DNA from: Streptomyces sp. ISL-96 | Lineage (GTDB): Bacteria; Actinomycetota; Actinomycetes; Streptomycetales; Streptomycetaceae | Length of the DNA: 64,000 nucleotides | Assembly: GCF_018614035.1 (NCBI RefSeq) | Contig: NZ_JAGGPA010000077.1 | Span: 1-64,000 of the forward strand | Direction: 5' to 3' | Shown: positions 17,270 to 27,038 of the stretch, in pieces | Position numbering within the stretch: the first letter of the stretch is position 1 | Layout of the letters: each line of letters starts with the position of its first letter | Program-made: the position numbers and the translations under genes | The notes under the pieces: generated by a model | Told to the model about the DNA's origin: nothing | The model's input: only the letters and a program-made list of their open reading frames with translations | Databases searched by the model: none

Positions 17270-18091
17270 ATGAGGATCCAGGTTCTGGGCCCATTGAACG
17301 CTGACATCAATGGTGTCTCCGTTGTCCCGACAGCGGGAAAGCCACGTCAGATCTTGTCACTTCTCGCGCTGCACCCGGGGCGGGTGATGCCCGTTCCGAC
17401 GCTGATGGAGGAGATCTGGGGCGCCGACCCGCCGGTCAGCGCGCTTACGACGCTGCAGACCTACATACTGCAGCTGCGGCGCAGGCTCGGCACCGCCATG
17501 GGGCCCGATTCCCCGTACACCGCCAAGGAGGTGCTCGCCACCCGGCACGGCGGTTACGTGTTGCAGATCCCGACGGACAGCGCGGACGTGCACGAGTACG
17601 AGCGGCGGGTGTCAGCGGGCCGTGCAGCCTACGAAGCCGGCGACGATGAGCGCGCCGCGCACACACTGCGCCAGGCGCTGGAATTGTGGCAGGGCCCCGC
17701 CCTGGTCGACGTACGCGTGGGACCCGTGCTGGCCATCGAGGTGCTCCGCCTCGAGGAGAGCAAGCTTGTCACTGTGGAGCGACGCATCGACGCAGATCTC
17801 CGCTTACGGCGGCATACCGAGCTCCTCGCTGAACTCAGGGATCTGACAGCACGCCACCCGCAGCACGAAGGTCTGCACTCGCAGGCCATGGTGGCGCTGT
17901 ACCGGTCAGGGCGGCAGGCAGCGGCTCTCGATGTCTACCGGAGACTGCGAATGAGGCTGATCGAGGAGTTGGGCGTCGAACCATCGCCGCAGCTGCAACG
18001 CCTGCATCAGGCGATGCTCGCTGTGGATCCCGCCCTCGACGTGTCCGCCGCGCCCCGACGCGGCTCGACCTTCGACCTCTACGCCGCCTGA
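17270..18091 (+). CDS. SARP-family pathway activator 2, with a TTA codon
   Basis: A 273-residue SARP with the same two domains as the gene at 14564: PRQILSLLALHPGRVMPV and LMEEIWGADPPVSALTTLQT in the DNA-binding part, then ALELWQGPALVDVRVGP and ALYRSGRQAAALDVYRRLR in the activation domain. Leu179 is encoded by TTA (17804-17806). In Streptomyces this rare codon makes translation depend on the bldA tRNA and so ties expression to development. The ATG at 17270 follows GGGGGAA. The thioesterase and ACP genes lie just downstream on the same strand, so it is a plausible cluster activator. Confidence 0.93.
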   Translation: MRIQVLGPLNADINGVSVVPTAGKPRQILSLLALHPGRVMPVPTLMEEIWGADPPVSALTTLQTYILQLRRRLGTAMGPDSPYTAKEVLATRHGGYVLQIPTDSADVHEYERRVSAGRAAYEAGDDERAAHTLRQALELWQGPALVDVRVGPVLAIEVLRLEESKLVTVERRIDADLRLRRHTELLAELRDLTARHPQHEGLHSQAMVALYRSGRQAAALDVYRRLRMRLIEELGVEPSPQLQRLHQAMLAVDPALDVSAAPRRGSTFDLYAA

Positions 18092-18186
18092 CTCGTCGGC
18101 CTGTTGAGGGCTTCGAGCCCGCCTCTAGGACCGTCGGCGAGCCTGATGGGGCCCGCGCATCGCCAAGGGGCCAAGGAGGGGCAGAG

Positions 18187-18969
18187 ATGTCGGACACAGA
18201 ACCACCGGTGCGGCTGTACTGCTTCGCCCACGCGGGGGCAGGAGTCTCCGCCTTCCAGGGCTGGGCGCGCAGCACCGGTCCGGGCGTCGAACCAGTGCCC
18301 GTGCTTCTTCCAGGCCGCGAGGGCCGGCGCCGCGAGCCGCGCCTCACGGACCGCGATGCACTGGTCGCGGAACTGCTGGACCGCCTTCGCGTCGAGCCGG
18401 GGCAGCCGTACGTTATGTACGGGCACAGCCTTGGCGCGATGGTGGTCCACACCCTCGCCCGGGCCCTTCAGGAAGAGGGACTGCCGCTTCCCGCGCTCAT
18501 CGCCGTAGGCGCCTGCCCGCCACCTGACGAGGCCAGCGAGCTCTCCGACGCCTGCGAGAGCTTCGACGAGGACCTGGTGGAGCTGCTCCGCGCCCTGGGT
18601 GCAGTGCCCGCTGGTGCAGAGACCGAGAGGTACTGGCGCCGAGCGGCGATGCCCGTGCTCCGCGACGATCTGCGCCTGGCAAGCGCGCTGCGCATGGCCG
18701 CCCGCAGTGCGGCGGCCGCACATGGACCACTGGCGGTGCCACTGCTCGCGGTCTCCGGGGACCGCGACCCGCTGGTGTCGCCCGCGGTTATTGGCGGCTG
18801 GCGTCGGTGGAGCGCCGGGCCGGTAGTGACCCGCACCGTAACCGGCGACCACTTCTTCGTACGGGGCAGCGCATTGCCCCGCCTCATGGGCCGCGCCTGT
18901 CGCGTCATACAGCGGCTGGGGGCCAGGACCACGCGCGAATCGGTCCTGACTTCAGGAGCGCAACGTTGA
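18187..18969 (+). CDS. Type II thioesterase
   Basis: A 260-residue alpha/beta hydrolase. The nucleophile elbow is GHSLG with Ser81, the acid lies in SGDRDPLV, and the His is in GDHFFV near residue 221, giving a full triad. The N-terminus (LYCFAHAGAGVSAFQGW) is typical of stand-alone thioesterases that remove stalled or wrong acyl groups from carrier proteins. It precedes the ACP gene by about 130 bases on the same strand, so ACP editing or starter selection is a reasonable role. The start is ATG at 18187 behind AGGGGCAGAG. Confidence 0.9.
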   Translation: MSDTEPPVRLYCFAHAGAGVSAFQGWARSTGPGVEPVPVLLPGREGRRREPRLTDRDALVAELLDRLRVEPGQPYVMYGHSLGAMVVHTLARALQEEGLPLPALIAVGACPPPDEASELSDACESFDEDLVELLRALGAVPAGAETERYWRRAAMPVLRDDLRLASALRMAARSAAAAHGPLAVPLLAVSGDRDPLVSPAVIGGWRRWSAGPVVTRTVTGDHFFVRGSALPRLMGRACRVIQRLGARTTRESVLTSGAQR

Positions 18970-19096
18970 GGCGCGCCGACCGGGTCGGCGGGATGTCGGC
19001 ACGGCCCGCAAACGCTTTGCGGGGCTTCCCCTGTCGATCCCTCAACCGACCGATTCACCCCGAACGTGCTCAGCACGAGAAAAGAGAGGCATCATC

Positions 19097-19360
19097 ATGC
19101 AGCAGCTCGACATCACCACTCTGATCGCCCTCCTGCGTAGCAGCGCGGGCGACAGTGAAACCCACAACCTGGACGGTGACGTGCTTGACATTGCGTTCGC
19201 CGAGCTCGGCTACGACTCCCTGGCGCTCCTTCAGGTCACCGGGACCATCGAGCGCGATTCTGGCGTTGCGCTCGACGAGGAGGCGCTGGACGAGGCCCAG
19301 ACCCCGAGGCAGTACCTCAAGACCGTCAACCGGGTGCTGGCCTCGCGTGCCGCGGCCTGA
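19097..19360 (+). CDS. Type II PKS acyl carrier protein
   Basis: An 87-residue ACP with the aromatic-PKS signature LGYDSLALLQV; Ser41 is the phosphopantetheine site. Acidic residues before and after the site suit docking to KS-alpha/KS-beta. It is the only intact polyketide ACP in the window, yet it is about 37 kb from the ketosynthase genes at 56241-58777. In most type II clusters the ACP follows KS-beta directly. Here it follows a thioesterase and is followed by a terminator and an IS element. The ribosome site is AGAGAGG. It would be activated by the transferase at 27035 or a housekeeping enzyme. Confidence 0.92.
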   Translation: MQQLDITTLIALLRSSAGDSETHNLDGDVLDIAFAELGYDSLALLQVTGTIERDSGVALDEEALDEAQTPRQYLKTVNRVLASRAAA

Positions 19361-19394
19361 TTTCTGGTATCCGTCAGGGATATCTGCATCTTAG

Positions 19395-19417
19395 GGGCGG
19401 GCCCGTCGGGCCCGCCC
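19395..19417 (+). terminator. Terminator after ACP gene
   Basis: GGGCGGGCCCG (19395-19405) and CGGGCCCGCCC (19407-19417) form a perfect 11-base stem with a minimal loop, 35 bases after the ACP stop. No strong T-tract follows, as is common in Streptomyces. Confidence 0.65.
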
Positions 19418-19556
19418 TGGCACGTTGAGCAGGCGCAACTAAAAAGCGTGCTATCCCGGCAGGAGTGTTTGGTTATGCAGGGAGGCCGTGGATGATTGCG
19501 GGGTGTTGGTCTAGTGCTGGATTCCTCTTTCTCTGGGTATATGTCCTGGTGGCGGG

Positions 19557-20716
19557 GTGATTCGGGTGCTCGGGGGCGGGTGCTGGGCGGTGGTGTTACG
19601 GGCACGGCTGAGCCGTGACGAGAATGAGGAACGGATCGTGCGTCGACTGTCGCGAGCGCGCAAGGCGCCGCGTGATCTGGTGTTGCGGGCACGGATGGTC
19701 GACTTGAGCTGGTCCGGACAGCGTGTCCCGGCCATCGCGGATGAGTTGAGGTGCAGCGCCAAGACGGTCCGCCGCTGGCTGCACCGCTTCAACCGTGTGG
19801 GCCTGGACGGGCTGGAGGACCTGGGCGGACAGGGCCGCAAGCGGCGGATCACCGAGGCGGAACGCTCAAGGATCATCGGCCTGGTCAAACAGTCGCCTCC
19901 AGGTCGGCTGACTGTGCAGGCCGACGGGGAGCTGGCCGCGGCGGATGACTCCGGGCCGCCGGAGTGGACCCTCGACGCACTGGCCGCCGAGGCCAGGCGG
20001 CTGGGTATCGAGATCGGTCGCAGTCAGGTCCGCCGGATCCTGCTGGCCGAGGGAGTGCGCCGGCGCCGCACCCGGTCCTGGACCCGCTCGAAGGACGCGG
20101 ACTTCGAGGGAAAAGGACGAGGATCATCGAGCTCTACACCTGCCCGCCCGATGGCGCGACGGTGGTCTGCGCCGACGAGCTCGGACCGGTGATCCCACGC
20201 ACGTTCCCGCCGGCGCCGGGCTGGTCGCCGGACGGTCACCGCATCAAGTCCGAGGTCGACTACGGTCGCGGGCCGGAGAAGACCTGGGTCTACGGCGCCT
20301 TACGCGTGCGGGACGGACAGCAGGTCACCATGACCGCATCCTCCCGCAACAGTGCCTTCTACCAGCAGTTTCTTCAGAAGATCGAGGCGGCCAATCCCAC
20401 TGGGGACATCTACGTCGTCACCGACAACCTGTCCTCGCACAACAGCCTGTCCACCCGCACCTGGCTGGAGGATCACCCTAGGATCCGGCACGTCATCATC
20501 CCCGTCGGCGCCTGCTGGCTCAACCTCCAGGAAGGCTGGTGGCGCATCTTCCGCAAGGCCGCCCTCGCAGGACAGTCATTCGCCGGGCCACCCGAGATCG
20601 AACAAGCCACCCGCCTGGCAACATCCCAGCTCAACGCCCGGGCCCGGCCCTGGATATGGGGCAGACCTGCACCACCCACCAGGCGCTTACGCCGCCGGTA
20701 TCTGTACATCCTTTGA
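19557..20716 (+). CDS. IS630 transposase, probably made by -1 frameshifting
   Basis: Frame one (19557 to about 20114) carries the paired-like helix-turn-helix (VPAIADELRCSAKTVRRWLH). Frame two, one base back, carries the catalytic core: VVCADELGP (first Asp), YVVTDNLSSHN (second Asp) and LQEGWWRIF (Glu), ending at 20716. The frames overlap at the heptamer G GGA AAA (20108-20114), a canonical -1 slippery site in the correct phase, and the protein sequence continues smoothly across it (DADFEGK then RTRIIELYTC). The simplest reading is programmed frameshifting, not decay. The start codon (GTG at 19557) is uncertain. Confidence 0.8.
20108..20114 (+). other. -1 ribosomal frameshift slippery heptamer
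   Basis: G GGA AAA fits the X XXY YYZ rule, phased to the upstream frame codons GAG-GGA-AAA. A one-base slip back gives AAA-AGG and enters the frame encoding the DDE core. Confidence 0.65.
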
Positions 20717-20727
20717 GGAATCCAGCA

Positions 20728-20853
20728 CTAGTCGATGCCGCGCACGATATGGGATTCGCTGGGATCGTCGTCCTCCCCGGCGAGGCCGGGGAGTGGCGGC
20801 GTGATGGTGGTGTCGAGTGCGTGGCGGTCGGTCTCCTGCCCGTCGTTGAACAT
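20728..20853 (-). CDS. Small acidic protein of unknown function (41 aa)
   Basis: An ATG at 20853 follows a very strong ribosome site (GGAGG, 4 bases before) and begins 16 bases after the ahcY stop on the same strand, so it should be translated from that operon. The 41-residue product begins MFNDGQETDRHALD, has an ITPPLPGLAGEDDDP middle and ends VRGID. It has no cysteines, signal peptide or membrane segment, and I recognise no family. Its TAG stop shares its TA with the IS630 target site, so the element inserted at the stop codon without changing the protein. A leaderless or RiPP-type role is not supported. Confidence 0.6.
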   Translation of the reverse strand: MFNDGQETDRHALDTTITPPLPGLAGEDDDPSESHIVRGID

Positions 20854-20869
20854 GGTTCCTCCAGCAGGC

Positions 20870-22288
<1,419 letters not shown>

Positions 22289-22310
22289 GATGCGGCTCCT
22301 GACGTGTCAG

Positions 22311-22553
22311 CGTGTGTTGAAATACTTCGCCTCGGGGTGGTGAATGAGGATCGCGTCCGTGGACTGCTCCGGGTGGAGCTGGAACTCCTCGGACAGCTAT
22401 CGCCCCGACCCCGCCCCGGCGCACCTGGAGATCGTCCGTCAGGAAGGACAACGAGACGCTGTCGAGCCGGTCCGGCAGAAGCTGCTCGCTGAAGCGGCCG
22501 GGAAACGCGGTCAGATGATCGGTGGCGATGGAGCCGGTGACTGCGATCCGCAT
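22311..22553 (-). pseudogene. Deletion fusion of adenosine kinase 5' end and metH 3' end
   Basis: Starting 1 base after the metK stop, the first frame gives MRIAVTGSIATDHL, then SVSLSFLTDDLQVRRGGVGA: the N-terminus of a PfkB-type adenosine kinase up to its substrate-binding loop. Near 22400 this breaks off. In another frame the sequence continues as LSEEFQLHPEQSTDAILIHH and PEAKYFNT before a stop at 22311. That is the C-terminus of the activation domain of cobalamin-dependent methionine synthase (MetH). One deletion of several kilobases in an ancestral metK-adoK-...-metH-ahcY operon explains both halves. Confidence 0.78.
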
Positions 22554-22554
22554 C

Positions 22555-23760
22555 TCACACCCCCGCGGCCTTGCGCAGCGCGTCCACGCGGTCGGTGCGC
22601 TCCCAGGTGAAGTCGGGGAGCTCGCGGCCGAAGTGGCCGTACGCCGCGGTCTGGGCGTAGATCGGGCGCAGCAGGTCGAGGTCGCGGATGATCGCGGCCG
22701 GGCGGAGGTCGAAGACCTCGGCGATGGCGTTCTCGATCTTCTCGGTGGCGACCGTGGCGGTGCCGAAGGTCTCGACGAACAGGCCCACCGGCTCGGCCTT
22801 GCCGATCGCGTAGGCGACCTGGACCTCGCAGCGCGCGGCGAGGCCCGCGGCGACGACGTTCTTGGCGACCCAGCGCATCGCGTACGCGGCCGAGCGGTCG
22901 ACCTTGGACGGGTCCTTGCCGGAGAAGGCGCCGCCGCCGTGGCGGGCCATGCCGCCGTACGTGTCGATGATGATCTTGCGGCCGGTGAGGCCGGCGTCGC
23001 CCATCGGGCCGCCGATCTCGAAGCGCCCGGTCGGGTTGACCAGCAGGCGGTAGCCCTCGGTGTCCAGCTTGATGCCGTCCTCGAGCAGACCGCTCAGGAC
23101 GTGCTCGACGACGAACTCGCGGATGTCGGGAGCGAGCAGCGAGTCGAGGTCGATGTCCGAGGCGTGCTGCGAGGAGACGACGACCGTGTCGAGGCGGACG
23201 GCCTTGTCGCCGTCGTACTCGATGGTGACCTGGGTCTTGCCGTCGGGGCGCAGGTACGGGATGGTCCCGTTCTTGCGGACCTCGGACAGGCGGCGCGAGA
23301 GCCGGTGCGCCAGGTGGATCGGCAGCGGCATGAGCTCGGGCGTCTCGTCGCAGGCGTATCCGAACATCAGGCCCTGGTCGCCCGCGCCCTGCTTGTCGAG
23401 CTCGTCCTCGTCGCCCTCGACACGCTTCTCGTACGCCGTGTCGACGCCCTGCGCGATGTCCGGCGACTGGGCGCCGATCGAGACCGAGACGCCGCAGGAC
23501 GCGCCGTCGAAGCCCTTCTTCGAGGAGTCGTACCCGATCTCGAGGATCTTGTTGCGTACGAGGGTGGGGATGTCGGCGTAGGCCTGCGTCGTCACCTCGC
23601 CGGCGACGTGCACCAGGCCGGTGGTGATCAAGGTCTCCACGGCGACCCGGGAAGCCGGGTCCTCCCGCAGGAGCGCGTCGAGGATCGTGTCGCTGATCTG
23701 GTCAGCGATCTTGTCGGGGTGGCCCTCGGTCACGGACTCCGAGGTGAACAGAAACCTCAT
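22555..23760 (-). CDS. metK: S-adenosylmethionine synthetase
   Basis: A 401-residue MetK that makes S-adenosylmethionine from methionine and ATP. Signatures are the N-terminal FTSESVTEGHPDKIADQISD, GDQGLMFGYACDET and GGGAFSGKDPSKVDRSAAY. The length is typical. ATG at 23760 is preceded by GGAGGAATTCGTC. The gene heads the leftward operon whose internal genes are partly deleted. Nearly 500 non-coding bases separate it from the divergent polyketide aromatase gene, so both are probably regulated from that region. Confidence 0.97.
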   Translation of the reverse strand: MRFLFTSESVTEGHPDKIADQISDTILDALLREDPASRVAVETLITTGLVHVAGEVTTQAYADIPTLVRNKILEIGYDSSKKGFDGASCGVSVSIGAQSPDIAQGVDTAYEKRVEGDEDELDKQGAGDQGLMFGYACDETPELMPLPIHLAHRLSRRLSEVRKNGTIPYLRPDGKTQVTIEYDGDKAVRLDTVVVSSQHASDIDLDSLLAPDIREFVVEHVLSGLLEDGIKLDTEGYRLLVNPTGRFEIGGPMGDAGLTGRKIIIDTYGGMARHGGGAFSGKDPSKVDRSAAYAMRWVAKNVVAAGLAARCEVQVAYAIGKAEPVGLFVETFGTATVATEKIENAIAEVFDLRPAAIIRDLDLLRPIYAQTAAYGHFGRELPDFTWERTDRVDALRKAAGV

Positions 23761-24258
23761 GACGAATTCCTCCGGTTGGACCAATTTGGCAGAAATTGTG
23801 CGGTGGATGTCCATGCCGCCGAGAAGGGGATCGACCCGACGTCCGGGGGAAAGGACGCGGTGACGATTCGACGGCACACGAGCCGAGATCCGGTGGAGGC
23901 AAGCTCGACCAGCCTCCAACCCTGGATGCCGCCACGGCTGCCAGACCCGATCACCGGGACAGCCTCGCCATGGGGCCTCCGCTGGTCCGTCTCCGCGTCT
24001 CCCGAGTCCTCGGGCCCGCCCTGACAAAGGGTCGGCAACGGGTCGTCAAGTACTCAAAGACCCCTCGAGGCTCATTGCCGAACCGCACCTGGGGCCGCTG
24101 CGCGCAGCCATCACCAGCAGCAGGACCCCCCCGCGGGGCATTGCCGATCGCTCCCCGCTCCTCGGATCGGCGGCGACCTGGGTTCGACCGTCAATCCACC
24201 GCCTCGCAAGCAACACGCCCCACGGTCATCACGCGTGCCAGAGAAAGGGGGAACACCG
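23761..24258. other. Divergent regulatory region between metK and aromatase genes
   Basis: No gene seen in these 498 bases. The right half contains the SARP-type repeats annotated at 24043-24071. I looked for a SAM- or SAH-sensing riboswitch upstream of metK and did not recognise one. Confidence 0.5.
24043..24071 (+). promoter_or_regulatory. SARP-box-like heptamer repeats upstream of aromatase operon
   Basis: TCGTCAA (24043), TCAAAGA (24054) and TCGAGGC (24065) are three direct heptamers with exact 11-bp periodicity, the layout bound by SARP activators such as ActII-ORF4. The aromatase ATG is at 24259. A clear -10 is not visible. Confidence 0.5.
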
Positions 24259-25227
24259 ATGCCCGACACGGCCTTGCACCGCACATCACATCAGGTCGAA
24301 GTAGCCGCACCCGCTGGAGTCGTCTACGGACTCATCGCGGATGCGGTGCGCTGGCCGCTGTTCTTTGCCCCGACCGTGCACGTGGAGCCGCTGGACCTGG
24401 AGGGGGCCGAGCAGCGCCTGCGCATGTGGGCGCTCGCCAACGGCGAGGTCAAGTCGTGGGTGACGCGACGCCGACTTGACCCTGGCGCGCGACGGATCGA
24501 ATTCCGCCAGGAGACGACCGCACCGCCAGTGAAGAGCATGTTCGGCACCTGGAGCATTGTCCAGCTCCCCGGAGGAATCTCACGCCTTACCCTGCTGCAC
24601 CACTTCTCGGTGGACGACGACCATACCGACGACGTCACCTCGGTGGAGCGAGCCTGCGGCACCAACGTTCGCGTTCAGCTGGCGAACGTAAAACACCTGG
24701 CCGAACGCTGGACCGTTCTCGACGAACTCGTTCTCACCATTGAGGACGCCATACGCATCAACGGGCCGGCCGAACTCGTCTACGACTTCCTGTACAGGGC
24801 GGAGGACTGGCCCGAACGACTTCCGAACCTGACACGGCTGCACCTCGTGGAGGATGTGCCCGGGGTCCAGATGATCAGCATGGACACGGTCACGAGCGAC
24901 GGCTCCGAGCACACGACCAGGTCCGTACGCGTCTGCTTCCCCCACGGAGGCCGGATCGTCTACAAGCTGACCGAAACCCCCGCGCTGATAGTCGCGCACG
25001 CCGGAGAATGGTCCGTCGAGCCCGACGAGAACGGTGTGAAGGTCACCGCGCACCACCAAGTCGTGCTGCGCGAGCAGGAAGTCGCAAAGGTGCTGGGCAA
25101 CGGTACCGATCTGGCCGCCGCTCGCCAGTACGTGCGCCAGTCGCTCGGCCACGACAGCACCACGATCCTCCAGCTGGCCAAGCGGCATGCCGAAAGCGCC
25201 GTCCGTATGCTCACCCCGAGGCCCTGA
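24259..25227 (+). CDS. Didomain polyketide aromatase/cyclase
   Basis: A 322-residue protein made of two START/SRPBCC-type halves. The first begins HQVEVAAPAGVVYGLIADAV and contains WSIVQLPGG; the second begins LTIEDAIRINGPAELVYDFL and contains EDWPERLPNLTRLHLVEDV. Didomain aromatase/cyclases fold and aromatise the first ring of nascent type II polyketides. The ATG at 24259 follows GAAAGGGGG. It starts a rightward operon with the acyl-CoA dehydrogenase-like gene 11 bases downstream. A second, monodomain cyclase of a different class is fused to a ketoreductase at 58900, so the two probably act on different rings. Confidence 0.9.
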   Translation: MPDTALHRTSHQVEVAAPAGVVYGLIADAVRWPLFFAPTVHVEPLDLEGAEQRLRMWALANGEVKSWVTRRRLDPGARRIEFRQETTAPPVKSMFGTWSIVQLPGGISRLTLLHHFSVDDDHTDDVTSVERACGTNVRVQLANVKHLAERWTVLDELVLTIEDAIRINGPAELVYDFLYRAEDWPERLPNLTRLHLVEDVPGVQMISMDTVTSDGSEHTTRSVRVCFPHGGRIVYKLTETPALIVAHAGEWSVEPDENGVKVTAHHQVVLREQEVAKVLGNGTDLAAARQYVRQSLGHDSTTILQLAKRHAESAVRMLTPRP

Positions 25228-25238
25228 CCGGAGCAGCC

Positions 25239-27038
25239 ATGACGATCACTGCGGACACCCTTCCAGGAACCCAGGCCGTCCGTCGACGGCACGCCGACCA
25301 ACCCCGGCCCGCCGGCTCGGGCGCCCGAACTGCCGCACTCAAGCGTGCCGCCCTCCTCGACGGGCTGCTCGGTGATCCGCACGACCCGCTCAACGAGCAC
25401 GGCTTCGCCGCGTTTGTCGCCGCCGACAGAAACCGACGTCCACCGGCGGACACCGAACAACTGCTCGTCGAGGCAGGGCTGGGCACCGAGTTCGTCCCCG
25501 CCCGGTACGGCGGCGCGCTGACCCGCGCCGACCTGCTGTTGCGGGTGCTGCGTCCCGTGTTCCGGCGTGACGTGGCCCTCGGCTTCGGATGCGGCGTCAC
25601 GTCATCGTTCGCCGCCTCCGCGGTATGGGCGGCCGGTACCGATACACAGCGGCGCTCCACCGCCGCACTGTTGCTGGGCGGAGGGCGGGCCACCGTCGTA
25701 CACCCCGGACTTGCGCTGGCCGGCGGAGTGCTGCGCGACGAGTTCACCGTGCGTCGTTCGGCCGCCGGAAGCCTGATCCTCAGCGGCCGCAAGGACCTGA
25801 TCATCGACGCCGAACGGGCGGATGCCTATGTCGTCCACGCCGCCACCGCCACCGCCACCGCCCCCGGGCCCCGCGACCACTCCGTGCTGCTCCTCGACCC
25901 CGCCCGGCTGCCCACCGACCGGATGCACCGGCTGCCCCGGACACCGTCCACGGGGATGCGCGCCGCTGTCTTCTCCGGACTGCGATTCACCGAATGCCCA
26001 GTGCCCGACGATGCGCTCGTGGGCCACCCCGGGGAAGGTGCGACCCTGGCCCTGCGCACGAACCAAGTCAACCGGTGCCTGGTCGCGGGGGCCGTGACAG
26101 CGGCCGTCGACCCGGTGCTGCGTTCCGCGGTGCGCGACGCTACCGACGGACGCGCCGCCCCACCGGCCCGCCGTTGGCACCGGCCACTCGCCGGCGTCTT
26201 CACCGACCTGCTCACCTGCGATGCCATGGCGACAGCGTGCCTGCGAGCAGCGAGCCTGCTGCCTGACCGGGCCCACGTCCCGACCGTGGCAGCCGCGTAC
26301 GTGATACCGATCCTGCTTGAGGACGCTCTGGAGGAGCTGTCCGCCGTCCTCGGATCAGCTGGCCGACGGGGCGGCGATCTCCTCCACGGCATGCTCGCCA
26401 AGCTGGTGCGCGACCTGCCGGCCGCCGGTCTCGGGCGGGCCGGAGCCGCCGCCTGCCAGGCGGTGATCGTCCCCCAGCTACGCACTCTGGCGACCCGCGC
26501 ATGGTTCTCGGAGGAGGAACCACCGCCCGGACTGTTCCGAGACCATGCCTGCCTGCCTCCGCTGAACCACCAGCTGCTGGCCTTCGCGGGAGGCGCGGAT
26601 TTCCTGGCCGCATACCTGGCCGGCTCCGCCGAGCGGCTCGCACGTGCCCGGTCCGCCGGCGGCCGGATCGGCCTGCTCGGGCGGCTTGTCGAAGAATTCC
26701 TCAGCGAACTTCACGAGCTGCGCGAACAGTGCAGCGTTCTGCCCGAGCGGTTCAGCGCCGCCATGACCGGCCCGGCGGCGGGTGCGCTGAGCGATCGTTA
26801 CGGGCTCGTCGTCACAGCGGCGGCCGTCCTGGGCACCTGGGAGGGGCAGGAAGGCGAACAGCCGTTCCTTGCCGACCCGGGCTGGGCCGTGCTCGCCCTG
26901 TCCCGGCTCGGCCGCCGCTTGGGCATCGCGGTGCCGGACGTGCCGGAGGACTGCGTTACCGACGTACTCGACGAACTGCTGCGGCGCCACCGGGCAGGGC
27001 GCGGCCTCGACCTCGACGGCATAGAGCTGGCGCTGTGA
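25239..27038 (+). CDS. Acyl-CoA dehydrogenase-like protein
   Basis: A 599-residue protein whose first ~400 residues read as an acyl-CoA dehydrogenase: an N-terminal helical part with FVPARYGG, a beta domain with LILSGRKDLIIDAERADAYV and FTECPVPDDALVGH, then a helical domain. The last ~200 residues are extra helical sequence, so it is longer than the usual 380-400. The catalytic carboxylate could not be placed with confidence. It lies between the aromatase and phosphopantetheinyl transferase genes, all tightly spaced, which suggests desaturation of a carrier- or CoA-bound acyl group (for example a starter or side-chain unit), but the substrate is unknown. Confidence 0.7.
   Translation: MTITADTLPGTQAVRRRHADQPRPAGSGARTAALKRAALLDGLLGDPHDPLNEHGFAAFVAADRNRRPPADTEQLLVEAGLGTEFVPARYGGALTRADLLLRVLRPVFRRDVALGFGCGVTSSFAASAVWAAGTDTQRRSTAALLLGGGRATVVHPGLALAGGVLRDEFTVRRSAAGSLILSGRKDLIIDAERADAYVVHAATATATAPGPRDHSVLLLDPARLPTDRMHRLPRTPSTGMRAAVFSGLRFTECPVPDDALVGHPGEGATLALRTNQVNRCLVAGAVTAAVDPVLRSAVRDATDGRAAPPARRWHRPLAGVFTDLLTCDAMATACLRAASLLPDRAHVPTVAAAYVIPILLEDALEELSAVLGSAGRRGGDLLHGMLAKLVRDLPAAGLGRAGAAACQAVIVPQLRTLATRAWFSEEEPPPGLFRDHACLPPLNHQLLAFAGGADFLAAYLAGSAERLARARSAGGRIGLLGRLVEEFLSELHELREQCSVLPERFSAAMTGPAAGALSDRYGLVVTAAAVLGTWEGQEGEQPFLADPGWAVLALSRLGRRLGIAVPDVPEDCVTDVLDELLRRHRAGRGLDLDGIELAL

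Larger units (their letters stand above)
19514..20728 (+). mobile_element. IS630-family insertion sequence, complete
   Basis: A 1,215-bp element bounded by GTGCTGGATTCCTC (19514-19527) and its exact complement GAGGAATCCAGCAC (20715-20728). It is flanked by TA at 19512-19513 and 20729-20730, the target duplication expected for IS630/Tc1-type elements. The repeat extends through CTAG on both sides. One transposase gene in two overlapping frames fills it. The element separates the ACP operon from the methyl-cycle operon, and its right end coincides with the stop codon of a small gene. Confidence 0.93.

Noticed and set aside
23761..24258. SAM or SAH riboswitch upstream of metK
   Set aside because: No recognisable conserved core or paired structure was found by eye.
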